Part shown: positions 49,319 to 58,176 of the stretch, piece by piece
Layout of the letters: the number at the start of each line of letters is the position of its first letter
Numbering within the stretch: the stretch's first letter is position 1
The notes under the pieces: generated by a model
What the model was told of the DNA's origin: nothing
The model's database searches: none
What the model saw: only the letters and a program-made list of their open reading frames with translations
NCBI GenBank assembly: GCA_017962415.1
Contig: JAGCVK010000008.1
Span: forward strand, 1-64,000
DNA from: Treponema sp.
GTDB lineage: Bacteria > Spirochaetota > Spirochaetia > Treponematales > Treponemataceae
DNA length: 64,000 bases
Direction: 5' to 3'
Made by a program: the position numbers and the translations under genes

Positions 49319-49338
49319 CAGCAAGCATAGCTTGCTTT
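49319..49338. repeat. Short palindrome of the AAGCAAGCTATRCTTGCT family, copy 3
   Basis: On the minus strand this reads AAGCAAGCTATGCTTGCTGA, between the nfnB stop and its terminator. Compare copies at 28083 and 39311. Confidence 0.5.
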
Positions 49339-49355
49339 AAGCCATTTTTTAGATT

Positions 49356-50834
49356 TTAAGCATTTGCTAAATATTCATTTATTCCAGCAGCTGCTTTGCG
49401 ACCTTCACCCATTGCAAGAATTACTGTTGCGGCACCAAGAACGATGTCTCCACCAGCCCAAACTTTTGCATGATGTGTAGCCTGTTTTTCATCTACAAGA
49501 ATATGGCCTCTCTTATCTGCGTCCAAACCTGGAGTTGTGCTTACAAGAAGTGGATTTGAACCATTTCCGAGTGCAACAATCATTGCATCGCAAGGAACAT
49601 CGTGTTCACTTCCTGGAATTGCAACTGGAGAGCGGCGACCTGATTCATCTGGTTCACCAAGTTCGTAGCTTAGGCAGCGTACGCCAACAACCTTTCCTTC
49701 TTCGTTTCCGAGTACTTCAACCGGGTTTTCGAGGAAGCGGAAGTTTACACCTTCTTCTTCTGCGTGGCCAATCTCTTCGAGACGAGCTGGCATTTCGTTT
49801 CTTGTACGGCGGTAAACAACATCAACGGTTTCTGCACCAAGTCGGAATGCCATGCGGGCAGCGTCCATTGCAACGTTTCCGGCACCACAAACTACAACGT
49901 GCTTTGCTTCATAAATTGGAGTTGCTGCGTGCTCTTTATCGTAACCTTTCATAAGGTTTGCACGAGTAAGATATTCGTTTGCAGAGAATACACCAATGAG
50001 GTTTTCTCCTGGAATGTTCAAGAACTTTGGAAGTCCGGCACCAGTTCCTACGAAAGCAGCATCAAAGCCCTTTTCTTCAAGGAGCTGATCAAGTGTATCT
50101 GTACGGCCAACAAGGAAGTTTGTTTCAAACTTTACGCCGATTTTCTTAAGATTTTCAATTTCGTCCTGAACAATTTTCTTTGGAAGACGGAACTCAGGAA
50201 TACCGTACATCATAACGCCGCCACATTTGTGGAAAGCTTCAAATACAGTAACTTCGTGACCAGCGCGTGCACAGTCTGCAGCAACTGTAAGACCTGCAGG
50301 ACCCGAACCAATAACTGCAACCTTCTTTCCTGTTGCTGGAGCGATTTCTGGCATTGTTACCTGATTATTTTCGCGTTCCCAGTCTGCAACAAAGCGTTCA
50401 AGGCGGCCAATAGAAACAGCCTTTTCTGCACTCTTGTAAACCTTACCAACAGTACATTTACCCTGGCACTGTTTTTCCTGCGGACATACACGACCACAAA
50501 TTGCAGGCAAGAGCGAAGTTTTTTTGATAATATCAACAGCGGCCTTAAACTGACCGTTTGCAATCTCTTTTACAAAACCTGGAATATCAATGTTTACAGG
50601 ACAACCTTCCATACAGAAAGGTTTTGCACATTGAAGACAGCGGTTAGCTTCTACGATTGCCTGTTCAGCGCTAAAGCCAAGTGCAACTTCGTTCATCTGA
50701 CGAGCGCGAACTTTTGGCTCAAGAGTAGGCATTTCCATTTGAGGAATTGCGTTGCGGTCTTTAGCTGTGAGCTTACCGTTTGCCTTAATCAAATCATTAA
50801 TTTTATTAAGTTCTTCTGTTACATTAATTGCCAT
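49356..50834 (-). CDS. nfnB: NADPH-binding large subunit of NfnAB (GltD/GltA-like)
   Basis: The 492-residue protein is related to the glutamate synthase small subunit. It has N-terminal iron-sulfur cysteines (CLQCAKPFCMEGCPVNIDIPGF and CGRVCPQEKQCQGKCTVG), an FAD site VAVIGSGPAGLTVAADCARAGHEVTVFE, a NADPH site VVCGAGNVAMDAARMAFRLGA, and a C-terminal GDIVLGAATVILAMGEGRKAA. Directly behind a FAD/2Fe-2S subunit gene (10-nt gap), it matches NfnB of the electron-bifurcating NADH-dependent ferredoxin:NADP+ oxidoreductase. No glutamate synthase large subunit is nearby. The start at 50834 has AGGAG upstream. Confidence 0.88.
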   Translation of the reverse strand: MAINVTEELNKINDLIKANGKLTAKDRNAIPQMEMPTLEPKVRARQMNEVALGFSAEQAIVEANRCLQCAKPFCMEGCPVNIDIPGFVKEIANGQFKAAVDIIKKTSLLPAICGRVCPQEKQCQGKCTVGKVYKSAEKAVSIGRLERFVADWERENNQVTMPEIAPATGKKVAVIGSGPAGLTVAADCARAGHEVTVFEAFHKCGGVMMYGIPEFRLPKKIVQDEIENLKKIGVKFETNFLVGRTDTLDQLLEEKGFDAAFVGTGAGLPKFLNIPGENLIGVFSANEYLTRANLMKGYDKEHAATPIYEAKHVVVCGAGNVAMDAARMAFRLGAETVDVVYRRTRNEMPARLEEIGHAEEEGVNFRFLENPVEVLGNEEGKVVGVRCLSYELGEPDESGRRSPVAIPGSEHDVPCDAMIVALGNGSNPLLVSTTPGLDADKRGHILVDEKQATHHAKVWAGGDIVLGAATVILAMGEGRKAAAGINEYLANA

Positions 50835-50844
50835 TTTTCTGCTC

Positions 50845-51699
50845 CTACTTTGCAAGCTTGTCAGCTTCTGCCTGCATCTTGCACTTGTGGAAATCTTCCT
50901 GCTCACGTGGCTTGAAAGACTTCATACGCATCATCATATTGTCCCAGTCTACAATGTGAGCATCAAACTCTGGACCGTCAACACAAACGAACTTTGTTTC
51001 GCCGCCAACACTTACACGGCAACCACCACACATACCAGTTCCGTCAATCATAATTGTATTTAAAGAAACTGTTGTTTTAACGCCGTACTCTTTAGTTGTA
51101 AGAGCACAGAACTTCATCATAATTGGTGGTCCAATTGCAATAACTTCTGCTGGTGGACACTGACTTTCACACATTTCTTTTACAGGAACAGTAGAAACAC
51201 CCTGTCGGCCAGCTGAGCCGTCATCTGTCATAATGATTACTTCGTCGGCAAGAGCCTTCATTTCATCAACATAAATCAAAAGGTCTTTATTGCGTGCACA
51301 AATAACCATGATTACCTTGTTTCCAATAGCCTTGTGAGCCTGAACAATTGGGTAACATGGAGCAACACCAAAACCACCACCAACAACAAGTACCGGGCGG
51401 TCATATTTTTCGATTTTAGAAGGATTTCCAAGAGGACCAAGAACAGCAGGAAGTTCCTCGCCAGCCTCTTTCAAAGAAAGTTTTAAGGTTGATGCACCAA
51501 CAGCCTGGAAAACAAGAGCAATCCAGCCCTCTTCGGCATTTGCATCTGCAATAGTAAGTGGAATTCGCTCACCAAAATCCAAATCAACCTGAACGATTAC
51601 AAACTGTCCTGCCTTGCGGTTGCGTGCAATTTCAGGAGCAGTAACCTTCATATAAAATACACCGGCAGAAAGCTGTTTTTTTTCAATAATTTTAAACAT
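50845..51699 (-). CDS. nfnA: NADH-binding small subunit of NfnAB
   Basis: The 284-residue protein belongs to the ferredoxin-NADP reductase-like group also labelled sulfide dehydrogenase beta subunit. It has an FAD-binding barrel (AGQFVIVQVDLDFGERIPLTIAD), a NAD domain with VLVVGGGFGVAPCYPIVQAHKAIG, and a C-terminal 2Fe-2S motif with MCGGCRV and FVCVDGPEF. With the next gene it forms NfnAB, which couples reduced ferredoxin and NADH oxidation to NADPH formation in anaerobes. GAGG precedes the ATG. Confidence 0.88.
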   Translation of the reverse strand: MFKIIEKKQLSAGVFYMKVTAPEIARNRKAGQFVIVQVDLDFGERIPLTIADANAEEGWIALVFQAVGASTLKLSLKEAGEELPAVLGPLGNPSKIEKYDRPVLVVGGGFGVAPCYPIVQAHKAIGNKVIMVICARNKDLLIYVDEMKALADEVIIMTDDGSAGRQGVSTVPVKEMCESQCPPAEVIAIGPPIMMKFCALTTKEYGVKTTVSLNTIMIDGTGMCGGCRVSVGGETKFVCVDGPEFDAHIVDWDNMMMRMKSFKPREQEDFHKCKMQAEADKLAK

Positions 51700-51803
51700 C
51701 TTCAGTCCTCTTAAAAAACAAATAGTAAATTATTTTACAATAAGAGCAAGATAAGGTCAATGAACTAAAATGACAAAAAATCACAACATTGTCGAAAAAA
51801 AAC

Positions 51804-51839
51804 AAAAAAGGCGCAGCAAACAAGTTACCGCACCTTTTT
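51804..51839 (-). terminator. Intrinsic terminator at 51.8 kb
   Basis: On the minus strand AAAAAGGTGCGG, an 11-nt loop and a partly paired CTGCGCCTTTTTTG are followed by TTTTTTTT. It ends the operon beginning at 54333. Confidence 0.75.
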
Positions 51840-51863
51840 CAGTATGATTTTGAAGTTCAAAAA

Positions 51864-53072
51864 TTAGAATCCGCAAATTACATAAACGTATGCGCCAACA
51901 CCCGCAACTTCTAAACTCTTTTTAAAGTTTGCAGACTGTAAAGAAAGACCAAAATCAACTTCGCAAAAACGAATATTCAAACTCGTTCCAAGCTGATGAA
52001 TAAAAACCTGATCTTTATATTCAGTTGAAAGCGTAAGTTTAAACATATCAATAAGATTTACAGTACAACCAAGATAATATTCCGGATACCAAATAGCATA
52101 ATCGCTGAACGGTTGGCGCACACCAAGCCCAGCACCACCACGGAAATGGAAATATCCGCCTTCAAAAACCTTATCAAGATACAAGCCCAATTTTAACGGA
52201 CGATTTATAGAAAAATCTGCGCTTTCATCATAAATAATATCAACATCATTGCTGGTAAACTCTGCATTTTCCATATCCGTTACAGACATTTCAAACTCAT
52301 AGCTTCCTTTTACAGTTGATTTATTACCGATTTTTGCCGGCACAATAGGAATTTGATAAACAGCATCAATATTAAAATAATCATAATATGGAATTCTAAC
52401 CGAGCCGCCTAAATCAATACCGTAGCAGGAAAGAACTGATTCTTTTAGCGATTCTTTATCAACAACAATAGAGCCGTTTTCGATTTTCACATCATAAGGC
52501 GAAAAAACGTCCATATTAATATCAATAACACCTTTCATTTTACCATCAGAAGTATTTGTAAATGTTGCAGAGCCACCGCTACCTTTTATGATAAAAAGAG
52601 GTGTAAAAACTGCCGGCCTAAAATCAAACTTGAGTTTTCCAACAGGAAATCCAAGATTAAACTGCAGATAGGCAAAAGCATCAGAAGTATTATTAAAATC
52701 GATTTTAAAAGATTCGCCGAGCGAGTTCCCATAACCAAGAAAATCAAAAAGCTCTTTGCCAACCGTTAGCCTTTCGTAAATATCAGTTCCAGCAGTAACT
52801 CCAAGATGAAAATTCAAAATATTAATTTGCGCTGCAACCAAAGTATTTTCGTCAACTCTGATATTAAAACCTTCGTCCGGACAATTATCTGCGAATTTTC
52901 TCAAATCAATAACAAGGTCTTTTTTAAAAACATCGTTACCGATAATCGTATTGTTTGAAACTCCAAAAGAAGTTCCGGCTTTTACTTCCAAAAATCGCTG
53001 GCTAAAAAAGTTTGAAAAAGCGGAACTACAAAATGCAAAACTAATTAAAGCAATCAAAAGAATCTTTTTCAT
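51864..53072 (-). CDS. Exported outer-membrane-like protein
   Basis: The 402-residue protein has a signal peptide (MKKILLIALISFAFCSSAFS). The mature region alternates amphipathic strands (FLEVKAGTSFGVSNN, LKFDFRPAVFTPLFI, GYFHFRGGAGLGVRQPFSDYAIWYPEYYLGCTVNL, FKLTLSTEYKDQVFIHQLG) and ends with strand residues (YVYVICGF), which suggests a beta-barrel. No family is recognised. AGGAGG precedes the ATG at 53072. It follows directly after the stop-interrupted lipoprotein gene, so the two were or are one operon. It may be an outer-membrane barrel partner of that lipoprotein. Confidence 0.7.
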   Translation of the reverse strand: MKKILLIALISFAFCSSAFSNFFSQRFLEVKAGTSFGVSNNTIIGNDVFKKDLVIDLRKFADNCPDEGFNIRVDENTLVAAQINILNFHLGVTAGTDIYERLTVGKELFDFLGYGNSLGESFKIDFNNTSDAFAYLQFNLGFPVGKLKFDFRPAVFTPLFIIKGSGGSATFTNTSDGKMKGVIDINMDVFSPYDVKIENGSIVVDKESLKESVLSCYGIDLGGSVRIPYYDYFNIDAVYQIPIVPAKIGNKSTVKGSYEFEMSVTDMENAEFTSNDVDIIYDESADFSINRPLKLGLYLDKVFEGGYFHFRGGAGLGVRQPFSDYAIWYPEYYLGCTVNLIDMFKLTLSTEYKDQVFIHQLGTSLNIRFCEVDFGLSLQSANFKKSLEVAGVGAYVYVICGF

Positions 53073-53082
53073 AGCCGCCCTC

Positions 53083-53400
53083 CTAATTATCCGACAGCGA
53101 AATTTCGCCATTAGTTTTTAAGCAGATTCCGAGATCTAAGTCGATATCCTTGTTACGAGGAAGCGAAAATTCTGCGTCTTTTGCAATATTTATCGCCAAC
53201 GAAGGAGTTACAGAAGTAAGATTTTTTATATTGCTGATTTCATCAGATTCAAGTGTAATAGTTTGTGTCGAAGTACTAAGGTCTGCTTCGTGCGTTTTTC
53301 CAGTAAATAATGAAGTAGAAATTTTTATGCTGCCTTTATTTAACTGAATTGGAAAACTTCGTATAACAAAATTAACATCTACACTTTCTAAGGCGCCAAG
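53083..53400 (-). pseudogene. In-frame continuation beyond the lipoprotein stop codon
   Basis: Immediately after the TAA at 53401-53403 the same reading frame stays open for another 105 codons, with no ATG or GTG in frame. It encodes plausible protein: ESVDVNFVIRSFPIQLNKGS, TQTITLESDEISN, LAINIAKDAEFSLPRNKDID, ending ISLSDN. This looks like the C-terminal domain of the same lipoprotein, cut off by one nonsense codon after the Ser/Gly linker. Alternatives are stop-codon readthrough or a base error. Its own stop lies 11 nt before the next gene. Confidence 0.8.
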
Positions 53401-54333
53401 TTATTTATCAAGCATAGAATTATCATCGGAATCACCAGAACTAGAACCACCGCTAGACGAAGATGACTCCTTAAAACCTGCCAAATCTATTTCAACTACA
53501 TCTTTTGCTTTTAAAGTAACCGGCACAATAAGAATTGCATAAATACGGATTGTCAAATCGGCATTTTTTAAGGCCTGTTTAGAAGGAAATTCTTTTGGTT
53601 TTATTCCAAATACATAATCTACTTTTAAATCATCATTATCGCCACAATTATTCATAAAATCAGTAATATCTATTACATTTGTACAATTTTCCTTTGAAAC
53701 ATCTGTAATAACAACATTATCATCGTTTTTTCTAAGTGAAGGCACTCTATATGAAGCAAAACCTATTCCAGCTGCTGATGAATAATTCAAAAGCGATTGA
53801 GTTTCCAAAGTTAATGAAAGGTCAGAAAATTCCATATCACCCGAATCAACATAAAGATACATTGTCACTTTCTTAAAATCTAGTTTATTAGCAAAATCAT
53901 CACCAATCGCGCCTTTTATCTTATCCAAAATCTTAGCCGGATTAAATCCAACTTTGATATTACCTGATTTAGGAGAAACCGTACCTGGAAACAAAGGTTT
54001 TCCATTATTTGCAACTGCAAGAGCGTCTATTTGGTCATCAGTTAACTCTACAGGCTTATCATCATAAACCTGCAATTTTATACCAAACTGCTGAACAGAA
54101 GCGTCTTTTTGCTCAGGAAAATAATCAAATATTTCCATTTTTTCTGTATCTGATGATACCCCCATCATTTCAGACAGATTCATATCAGCATTTAATTCCT
54201 GTTTATACTTTCCAAGATAAAAATTATAATTTGCATTTGTTTTTACGGAAATGTTTTGTGGCACTTCCCATGAACAGCCGAGAAAACTTAGCGACAATCC
54301 TATTGAAATTATAGCGCCAGCTATTTTTTTCAT
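53401..54333 (-). CDS. Lipoprotein, probably truncated by an in-frame TAA
   Basis: The 310-residue product has a signal peptide with lipobox FLGC (Cys20). A mature strand-rich domain follows (ISVKTNANYNFYLGKYKQEL ... KVTMYLYVDSGDMEFSDLSL ... LTIRIYAILIVPVTLKAKDVVEIDLAGF), and the protein ends in a Ser/Gly linker (SSSSGGSSSGDSDDNS). A linker at the very end is odd. The same frame continues for 105 codons after the TAA. The original protein was probably about 416 residues with two domains. The ATG at 54333 has AAGGAGG upstream. The family is not recognised. Confidence 0.75.
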   Translation of the reverse strand: MKKIAGAIISIGLSLSFLGCSWEVPQNISVKTNANYNFYLGKYKQELNADMNLSEMMGVSSDTEKMEIFDYFPEQKDASVQQFGIKLQVYDDKPVELTDDQIDALAVANNGKPLFPGTVSPKSGNIKVGFNPAKILDKIKGAIGDDFANKLDFKKVTMYLYVDSGDMEFSDLSLTLETQSLLNYSSAAGIGFASYRVPSLRKNDDNVVITDVSKENCTNVIDITDFMNNCGDNDDLKVDYVFGIKPKEFPSKQALKNADLTIRIYAILIVPVTLKAKDVVEIDLAGFKESSSSSGGSSSGDSDDNSMLDK

Positions 54334-54517
54334 AAGGCACCTCCTTACCCGCAAAATGCGGCTCACTCTCACCTTTTATAACTTGTAATAATATTTTCGG
54401 ATTTTTTGTTTAGAACTTTTGAATATAGACAGGAAGCCATTTGTGGCTCTGTGTATTATAACACACTAAAACGACAAAAGAAACACTTTTTTGCAATTAT
54501 GATTATCTGCAAGTAAG

Positions 54518-54553
54518 AAACGCCCTAAAAATGCTAAGATTTTCAGGGCGTTT
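54518..54553 (-). terminator. Terminator of tex
   Basis: A perfect stem AAACGCCCT/AGGGCGTTT with an extra inner AAAAT/ATTTT pairing lies just past the tex stop codon. Confidence 0.8.
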
Positions 54554-54564
54554 TAAAAAATAAA

Positions 54565-56973
54565 TTATTTATTGAAAAAAGCTGCAAATGGATTGTAGCT
54601 CATTCCGTCATCGCTGCCAGAACTGTAGCTGCGGTTTTCGCGGTAATTGTCGCGAGCAGGGCGTGAATCACGATTTTGTGAACCAGCTCCGCCTTTTTTT
54701 ACAACTACTACGCGGCGACCTGTGCCAGCTGCGCCAGTTCCTGCTCCACCAGTTGATTCGTGGCGAACAGTACTTTTTTGACCTGTTCCGGCACGGCTTG
54801 AAGCATCACTCTTAAGAGAAAGTGCAATGCGGCGGCGGTCGCGGTCAAGTTCAATGATTGTAAATTCGTGAACATCGCCAACTTTTACAACGTCCATTGG
54901 GTTTTCTACAAAGCTGTCGCTAAGCTCACTAAGGTGAACAAGACCTGTTTCGTGCAAACCAATATCAACAAAGGCACCAAAGTCTACTACGTTTTTGATT
55001 TTTCCGGTAACTTTCATACCTTCTTTGAGATCTTCAAACTGCAAAACACCCTTCTGCATAATTGGAGCTGGATAACCGTCGCGAGGGTCGCGGTTTGGCT
55101 TTTGAAGCTCTTCTACAATGTCGCGAACAGTTGTTTCGCCAATGTTATATTTTTCTGCCAATTTCTTAATCAAATCAGCTGGAACCTTTTCTTTTTTCTG
55201 AATATATGGAAGAACTTCGCGGGCTGCGTCGTAATTTTCCGGGTGAACCCAAGTATTGTCGAGCGGGTCTGAGCTTTCTGCAATCTTAAGAAAGCCGGCG
55301 CATTGCTCAAAGGCTTTAGGGCCAAGTCCTGGAACGTTCTTAAGGTCTTCGCGGCTCTTGATTTTTCCGTTCTGGTCGCGGTAAGCAACAATCTTCTTTG
55401 CAGTTGTGCTGTTGATTCCTGAAACGTACTTCAAAAGTGAGTAGCTGGCTGTGTTCAAGTTTACACCAACGTTATTTACAACCGAGCCTACAACTTCATC
55501 AAGCTGTTCTGCAAGTTTTTTCTGATTTACATCGTGCTGATAAAGGCCAACACCAATTGCTTTAGGGTCGATTTTAACGAGTTCTGAAAGTGGATCCTGA
55601 AGACGGCGGCCCATAGAAATGGCACCACGAATTGTAAGGTCAAGGTCTGGAAATTCTTCGCGGGCAATATCACTTGCCGAGTAAACTGAAGCACCTGATT
55701 CATCAACTACTGTATAAACTACATCATTATAATTATCGCTGATAACTTTGCTTACAATTGCCTGAACTTCCTGCGAACCAGTTCCGTTACCAACTGCAAC
55801 AACCTGAATATCATACTTATCGATGGCGTCGTTAATCATTTTGTAAGAGCCATCTGGATCTGTAATCTGGAAGAACTTAAAGTAGCCAAGATATTTACCA
55901 GTTTCGTCGAGAGCGGCACACTTAGTACCAGTTCTGATACCAGGGTCAACACCAAGAACGCGGCTTCCCTTGATTGGCTGAGTCATCAAAAGGTTTTTGA
56001 GGTTTTCGCTGAAAATACCGATTCCGTGAACATCTGCCTCGTCTGCTTCATCGCTACGGATTTCGCGAACAACGGCCGGGCTAAGCAAGCGAACAACGCC
56101 GTCTTCAATAGCATCTTTATGATATTTATTGCTAGCATTTGCCTTTCTCTGAAGAGCTGCAACTGCCGAATCAACATCAACATCAATTGTAACTTCAAGA
56201 GCACCTTCGCGCTCGCCGCGATTAATAGCAAGAATGCGGTGTGGTTTTACTTCGTTCAAAGGCTCTGTGTAATCCCAGTACATTTTGTAAGTAGAAGTAT
56301 TTTCTGCGACGGTTGCGTCCTGGCCTTCTGGAACAATACCCTTTGTCTGAATAGTTCCTGTTCTCATATAAAGGTCGTGAACAGCTTCGCGGTTTGCAGT
56401 TTCCTGGCTAACACGTTCTGCAATAATATCATTTGCGCCGGCAAGAGCGTCTGCAACTGTTACAACATTCAAAGCAGGGTCTTCATTATCAGTTTTTACA
56501 AACTTTTCTGCTTCTTTTTCGCAAGCTGCATCATCATTATCAGCTAAAATAAAATCAGCTAATGGCTCAAGACCTTTTTCTGCGGCAACCATACCGCGAG
56601 TCTTCTTCTTTTTCTTGAATGGAGCCCAAAGGTCTTCCAACGCTGTCATTGTTGTAGCAGACATAATTGCGTTATAAAGAGTTTCTGTGAGTTTTCCCTG
56701 AGCAAAAACGCCTTTTACAATTTCAAGGCGGCGGTCTTCAAGGTTATGATATGATTTATATAGGTGGTCACAATCGCGAACCTGAACCTCATCAAGATTG
56801 TCATGTTTTTCCTTGCGATAACGGCTGATGAACGGGATTGTACAACCTTCTTCAACCAAGCTGATAACAGCACTCACCTGCTGCACGCGGATATTAAGTT
56901 CTTCCGCGATTTTTTTCATAATTTCCACTTCATTAACTGAAAGTGCGTCGATAGTTTCTTGTGTAAATTCCAT
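54565..56973 (-). CDS. tex: Tex family RNA-binding transcription factor
   Basis: Tex-like proteins bind nucleic acid and affect transcription. The 802-residue protein has the family order: N-terminal helix-turn-helix region (IRVQQVSAVISLVEEGCTIPFISRYRKEKHDNLDEVQVRD), YqgF/RNase H-like domain (VLGVDPGIRTGTKCAALDETG), helix-hairpin-helix repeats (LKYVSGINSTTAKKIVAYRDQNGKIKSREDLKNVPGLGPKAFEQCAGFL), and an S1 domain (EGMKVTGKIKNVVDFGAFVDIGLHETGLVHLSEL). A Gly/Arg-rich tail of about 60 residues (RRVVVVKKGGAGSQNRDSRPARDNYRENRS) may add RNA binding. The start at 56973 opens the domain. A frame from 57033 adds unrelated residues. Confidence 0.94.
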   Translation of the reverse strand: MEFTQETIDALSVNEVEIMKKIAEELNIRVQQVSAVISLVEEGCTIPFISRYRKEKHDNLDEVQVRDCDHLYKSYHNLEDRRLEIVKGVFAQGKLTETLYNAIMSATTMTALEDLWAPFKKKKKTRGMVAAEKGLEPLADFILADNDDAACEKEAEKFVKTDNEDPALNVVTVADALAGANDIIAERVSQETANREAVHDLYMRTGTIQTKGIVPEGQDATVAENTSTYKMYWDYTEPLNEVKPHRILAINRGEREGALEVTIDVDVDSAVAALQRKANASNKYHKDAIEDGVVRLLSPAVVREIRSDEADEADVHGIGIFSENLKNLLMTQPIKGSRVLGVDPGIRTGTKCAALDETGKYLGYFKFFQITDPDGSYKMINDAIDKYDIQVVAVGNGTGSQEVQAIVSKVISDNYNDVVYTVVDESGASVYSASDIAREEFPDLDLTIRGAISMGRRLQDPLSELVKIDPKAIGVGLYQHDVNQKKLAEQLDEVVGSVVNNVGVNLNTASYSLLKYVSGINSTTAKKIVAYRDQNGKIKSREDLKNVPGLGPKAFEQCAGFLKIAESSDPLDNTWVHPENYDAAREVLPYIQKKEKVPADLIKKLAEKYNIGETTVRDIVEELQKPNRDPRDGYPAPIMQKGVLQFEDLKEGMKVTGKIKNVVDFGAFVDIGLHETGLVHLSELSDSFVENPMDVVKVGDVHEFTIIELDRDRRRIALSLKSDASSRAGTGQKSTVRHESTGGAGTGAAGTGRRVVVVKKGGAGSQNRDSRPARDNYRENRSYSSGSDDGMSYNPFAAFFNK

Positions 56974-57109
56974 AATGCAAAATATTTTAGTGGAAACACT
57001 TAAAATTGGGAATAGGAAAAATTGGCAAATCAAGATAAACGCAAAATAAAAGGCCGTTTACTTAAGTGCGTTTCAAAAGCTATAAAAATCAGCTGATAAT
57101 GGATTTTAA

Positions 57110-57997
57110 TCAAAGAATATCATCTTCAACTTCTTCGATTTCGGTGATTGCTTCGTTATCAAGTTTGTTATAAAGCTGGTCTAAAAGAGTTTTGCAGTTT
57201 GTATTGAGCAATTTGTACATATTTGGAATCAAAAGCTGTTTTACACGCTGATCAAGGCCATTTGCACCAGATGATGTTACAAACGCAAAAACGTACAAAA
57301 CATCGCCATTTATAGGACGTTCCATAACCAAAAGTGCATCTGAACGGAACAAGAAACCGCGAATATTAAAATGAATATCGTGGATTTTTTCATAAAGCTG
57401 AATATTCATTCCAGTTCCTGGCGACAAAATAGTAAAATGCGAAAGACTAATATCCTGAAGCACGCCACCAGCCGATTGCCCGTTTCCGTAAGTGCACGAA
57501 TAAGTGCACGCCGAAGTACAAAGCGCGCGAATAGTTTTTCTGCGGCCTTGCGCCTGATTCGCGAACAAAATTTTTGCAATAAGCTCAAAATTCTGTTTTT
57601 TCTGATACTCAAGCTGAATACAACCGCAGCGAACTCCCATTTCATAAAGATATTTATTTTCGATTCGTGCGCGTTCATCTTTGGTTTGGCGCTTTGCAAA
57701 AACAATTCCAATTCCGCCGGCATTATCGTGCCTTTGAATCAATTCTCTAACATAATTATCCCATTCAAAGCCCGGAATATTATAATCAATATTAAAAAAG
57801 AGAATTAAATCTTTAAAGAGTGAAATAATAACATCGACTTTTTTTTGAATATGAACGCGCTTATCATTTTCAATAAAATAACATTCATAACCAATTGAAA
57901 AATAATCTTCGAGGTAAGTTTCTGGAATAAGAGAAGTATCCGGTAATATAAAAAAGGTCTTGCGGCCTGTAACAATTTCGCTTACTGATATGCCCAA
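57110..57997 (-). CDS. PilZ-like domain protein, possible c-di-GMP receptor
   Basis: The 295-residue protein has a Rossmann-like N-terminal half (GRKTFFILPDTSLIPETYLEDYFSIGYECYFIENDKRVHIQKKVD) and a C-terminal domain starting QGRRKTIRALC. The R-x3-R and the following VLQDISLSHFTILSP resemble the PilZ motifs RxxxR and [DN]xSxxG, though the last Gly is His. Such changes can weaken c-di-GMP binding. Translation probably starts at TTG (57997), 9 nt after a GGAG. A diguanylate cyclase is encoded at 35548-36657. Confidence 0.7.
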   Translation of the reverse strand: MGISVSEIVTGRKTFFILPDTSLIPETYLEDYFSIGYECYFIENDKRVHIQKKVDVIISLFKDLILFFNIDYNIPGFEWDNYVRELIQRHDNAGGIGIVFAKRQTKDERARIENKYLYEMGVRCGCIQLEYQKKQNFELIAKILFANQAQGRRKTIRALCTSACTYSCTYGNGQSAGGVLQDISLSHFTILSPGTGMNIQLYEKIHDIHFNIRGFLFRSDALLVMERPINGDVLYVFAFVTSSGANGLDQRVKQLLIPNMYKLLNTNCKTLLDQLYNKLDNEAITEIEEVEDDIL

Positions 57998-58109
57998 TTG
58001 CTAAACTCCCGTTCTTACAATTATAAAACATATTCAAAAATTCACAAGAAAAATAAATTTTTCTTTGATTTTCTGATTCGGCAAAATTTTGGCCGCAATT
58101 TTTAAGTTT

Positions 58110-58171
58110 AAGCGCATTTTGCAAAATAAAAATGCGTTAATCAAACAATGCATTTACGGCATTGTTTGATT
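58110..58171 (-). terminator. Tandem hairpins at the symporter 3' end
   Basis: A perfect 13-bp stem AATCAAACAATGC/GCATTGTTTGATT with a 7-nt loop (58139-58171) is followed on the minus strand by a second hairpin, AACGCATTTT/AAAATGCGCTT (58110-58138). Confidence 0.75.
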
Positions 58172-58176
58172 TTCAA

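Noticed and set aside
49764-50915. 383-codon open frame opposite nfnB
   Set aside because: It is a shadow of the nfnB codon pattern on the opposite strand, and no family likeness is seen.
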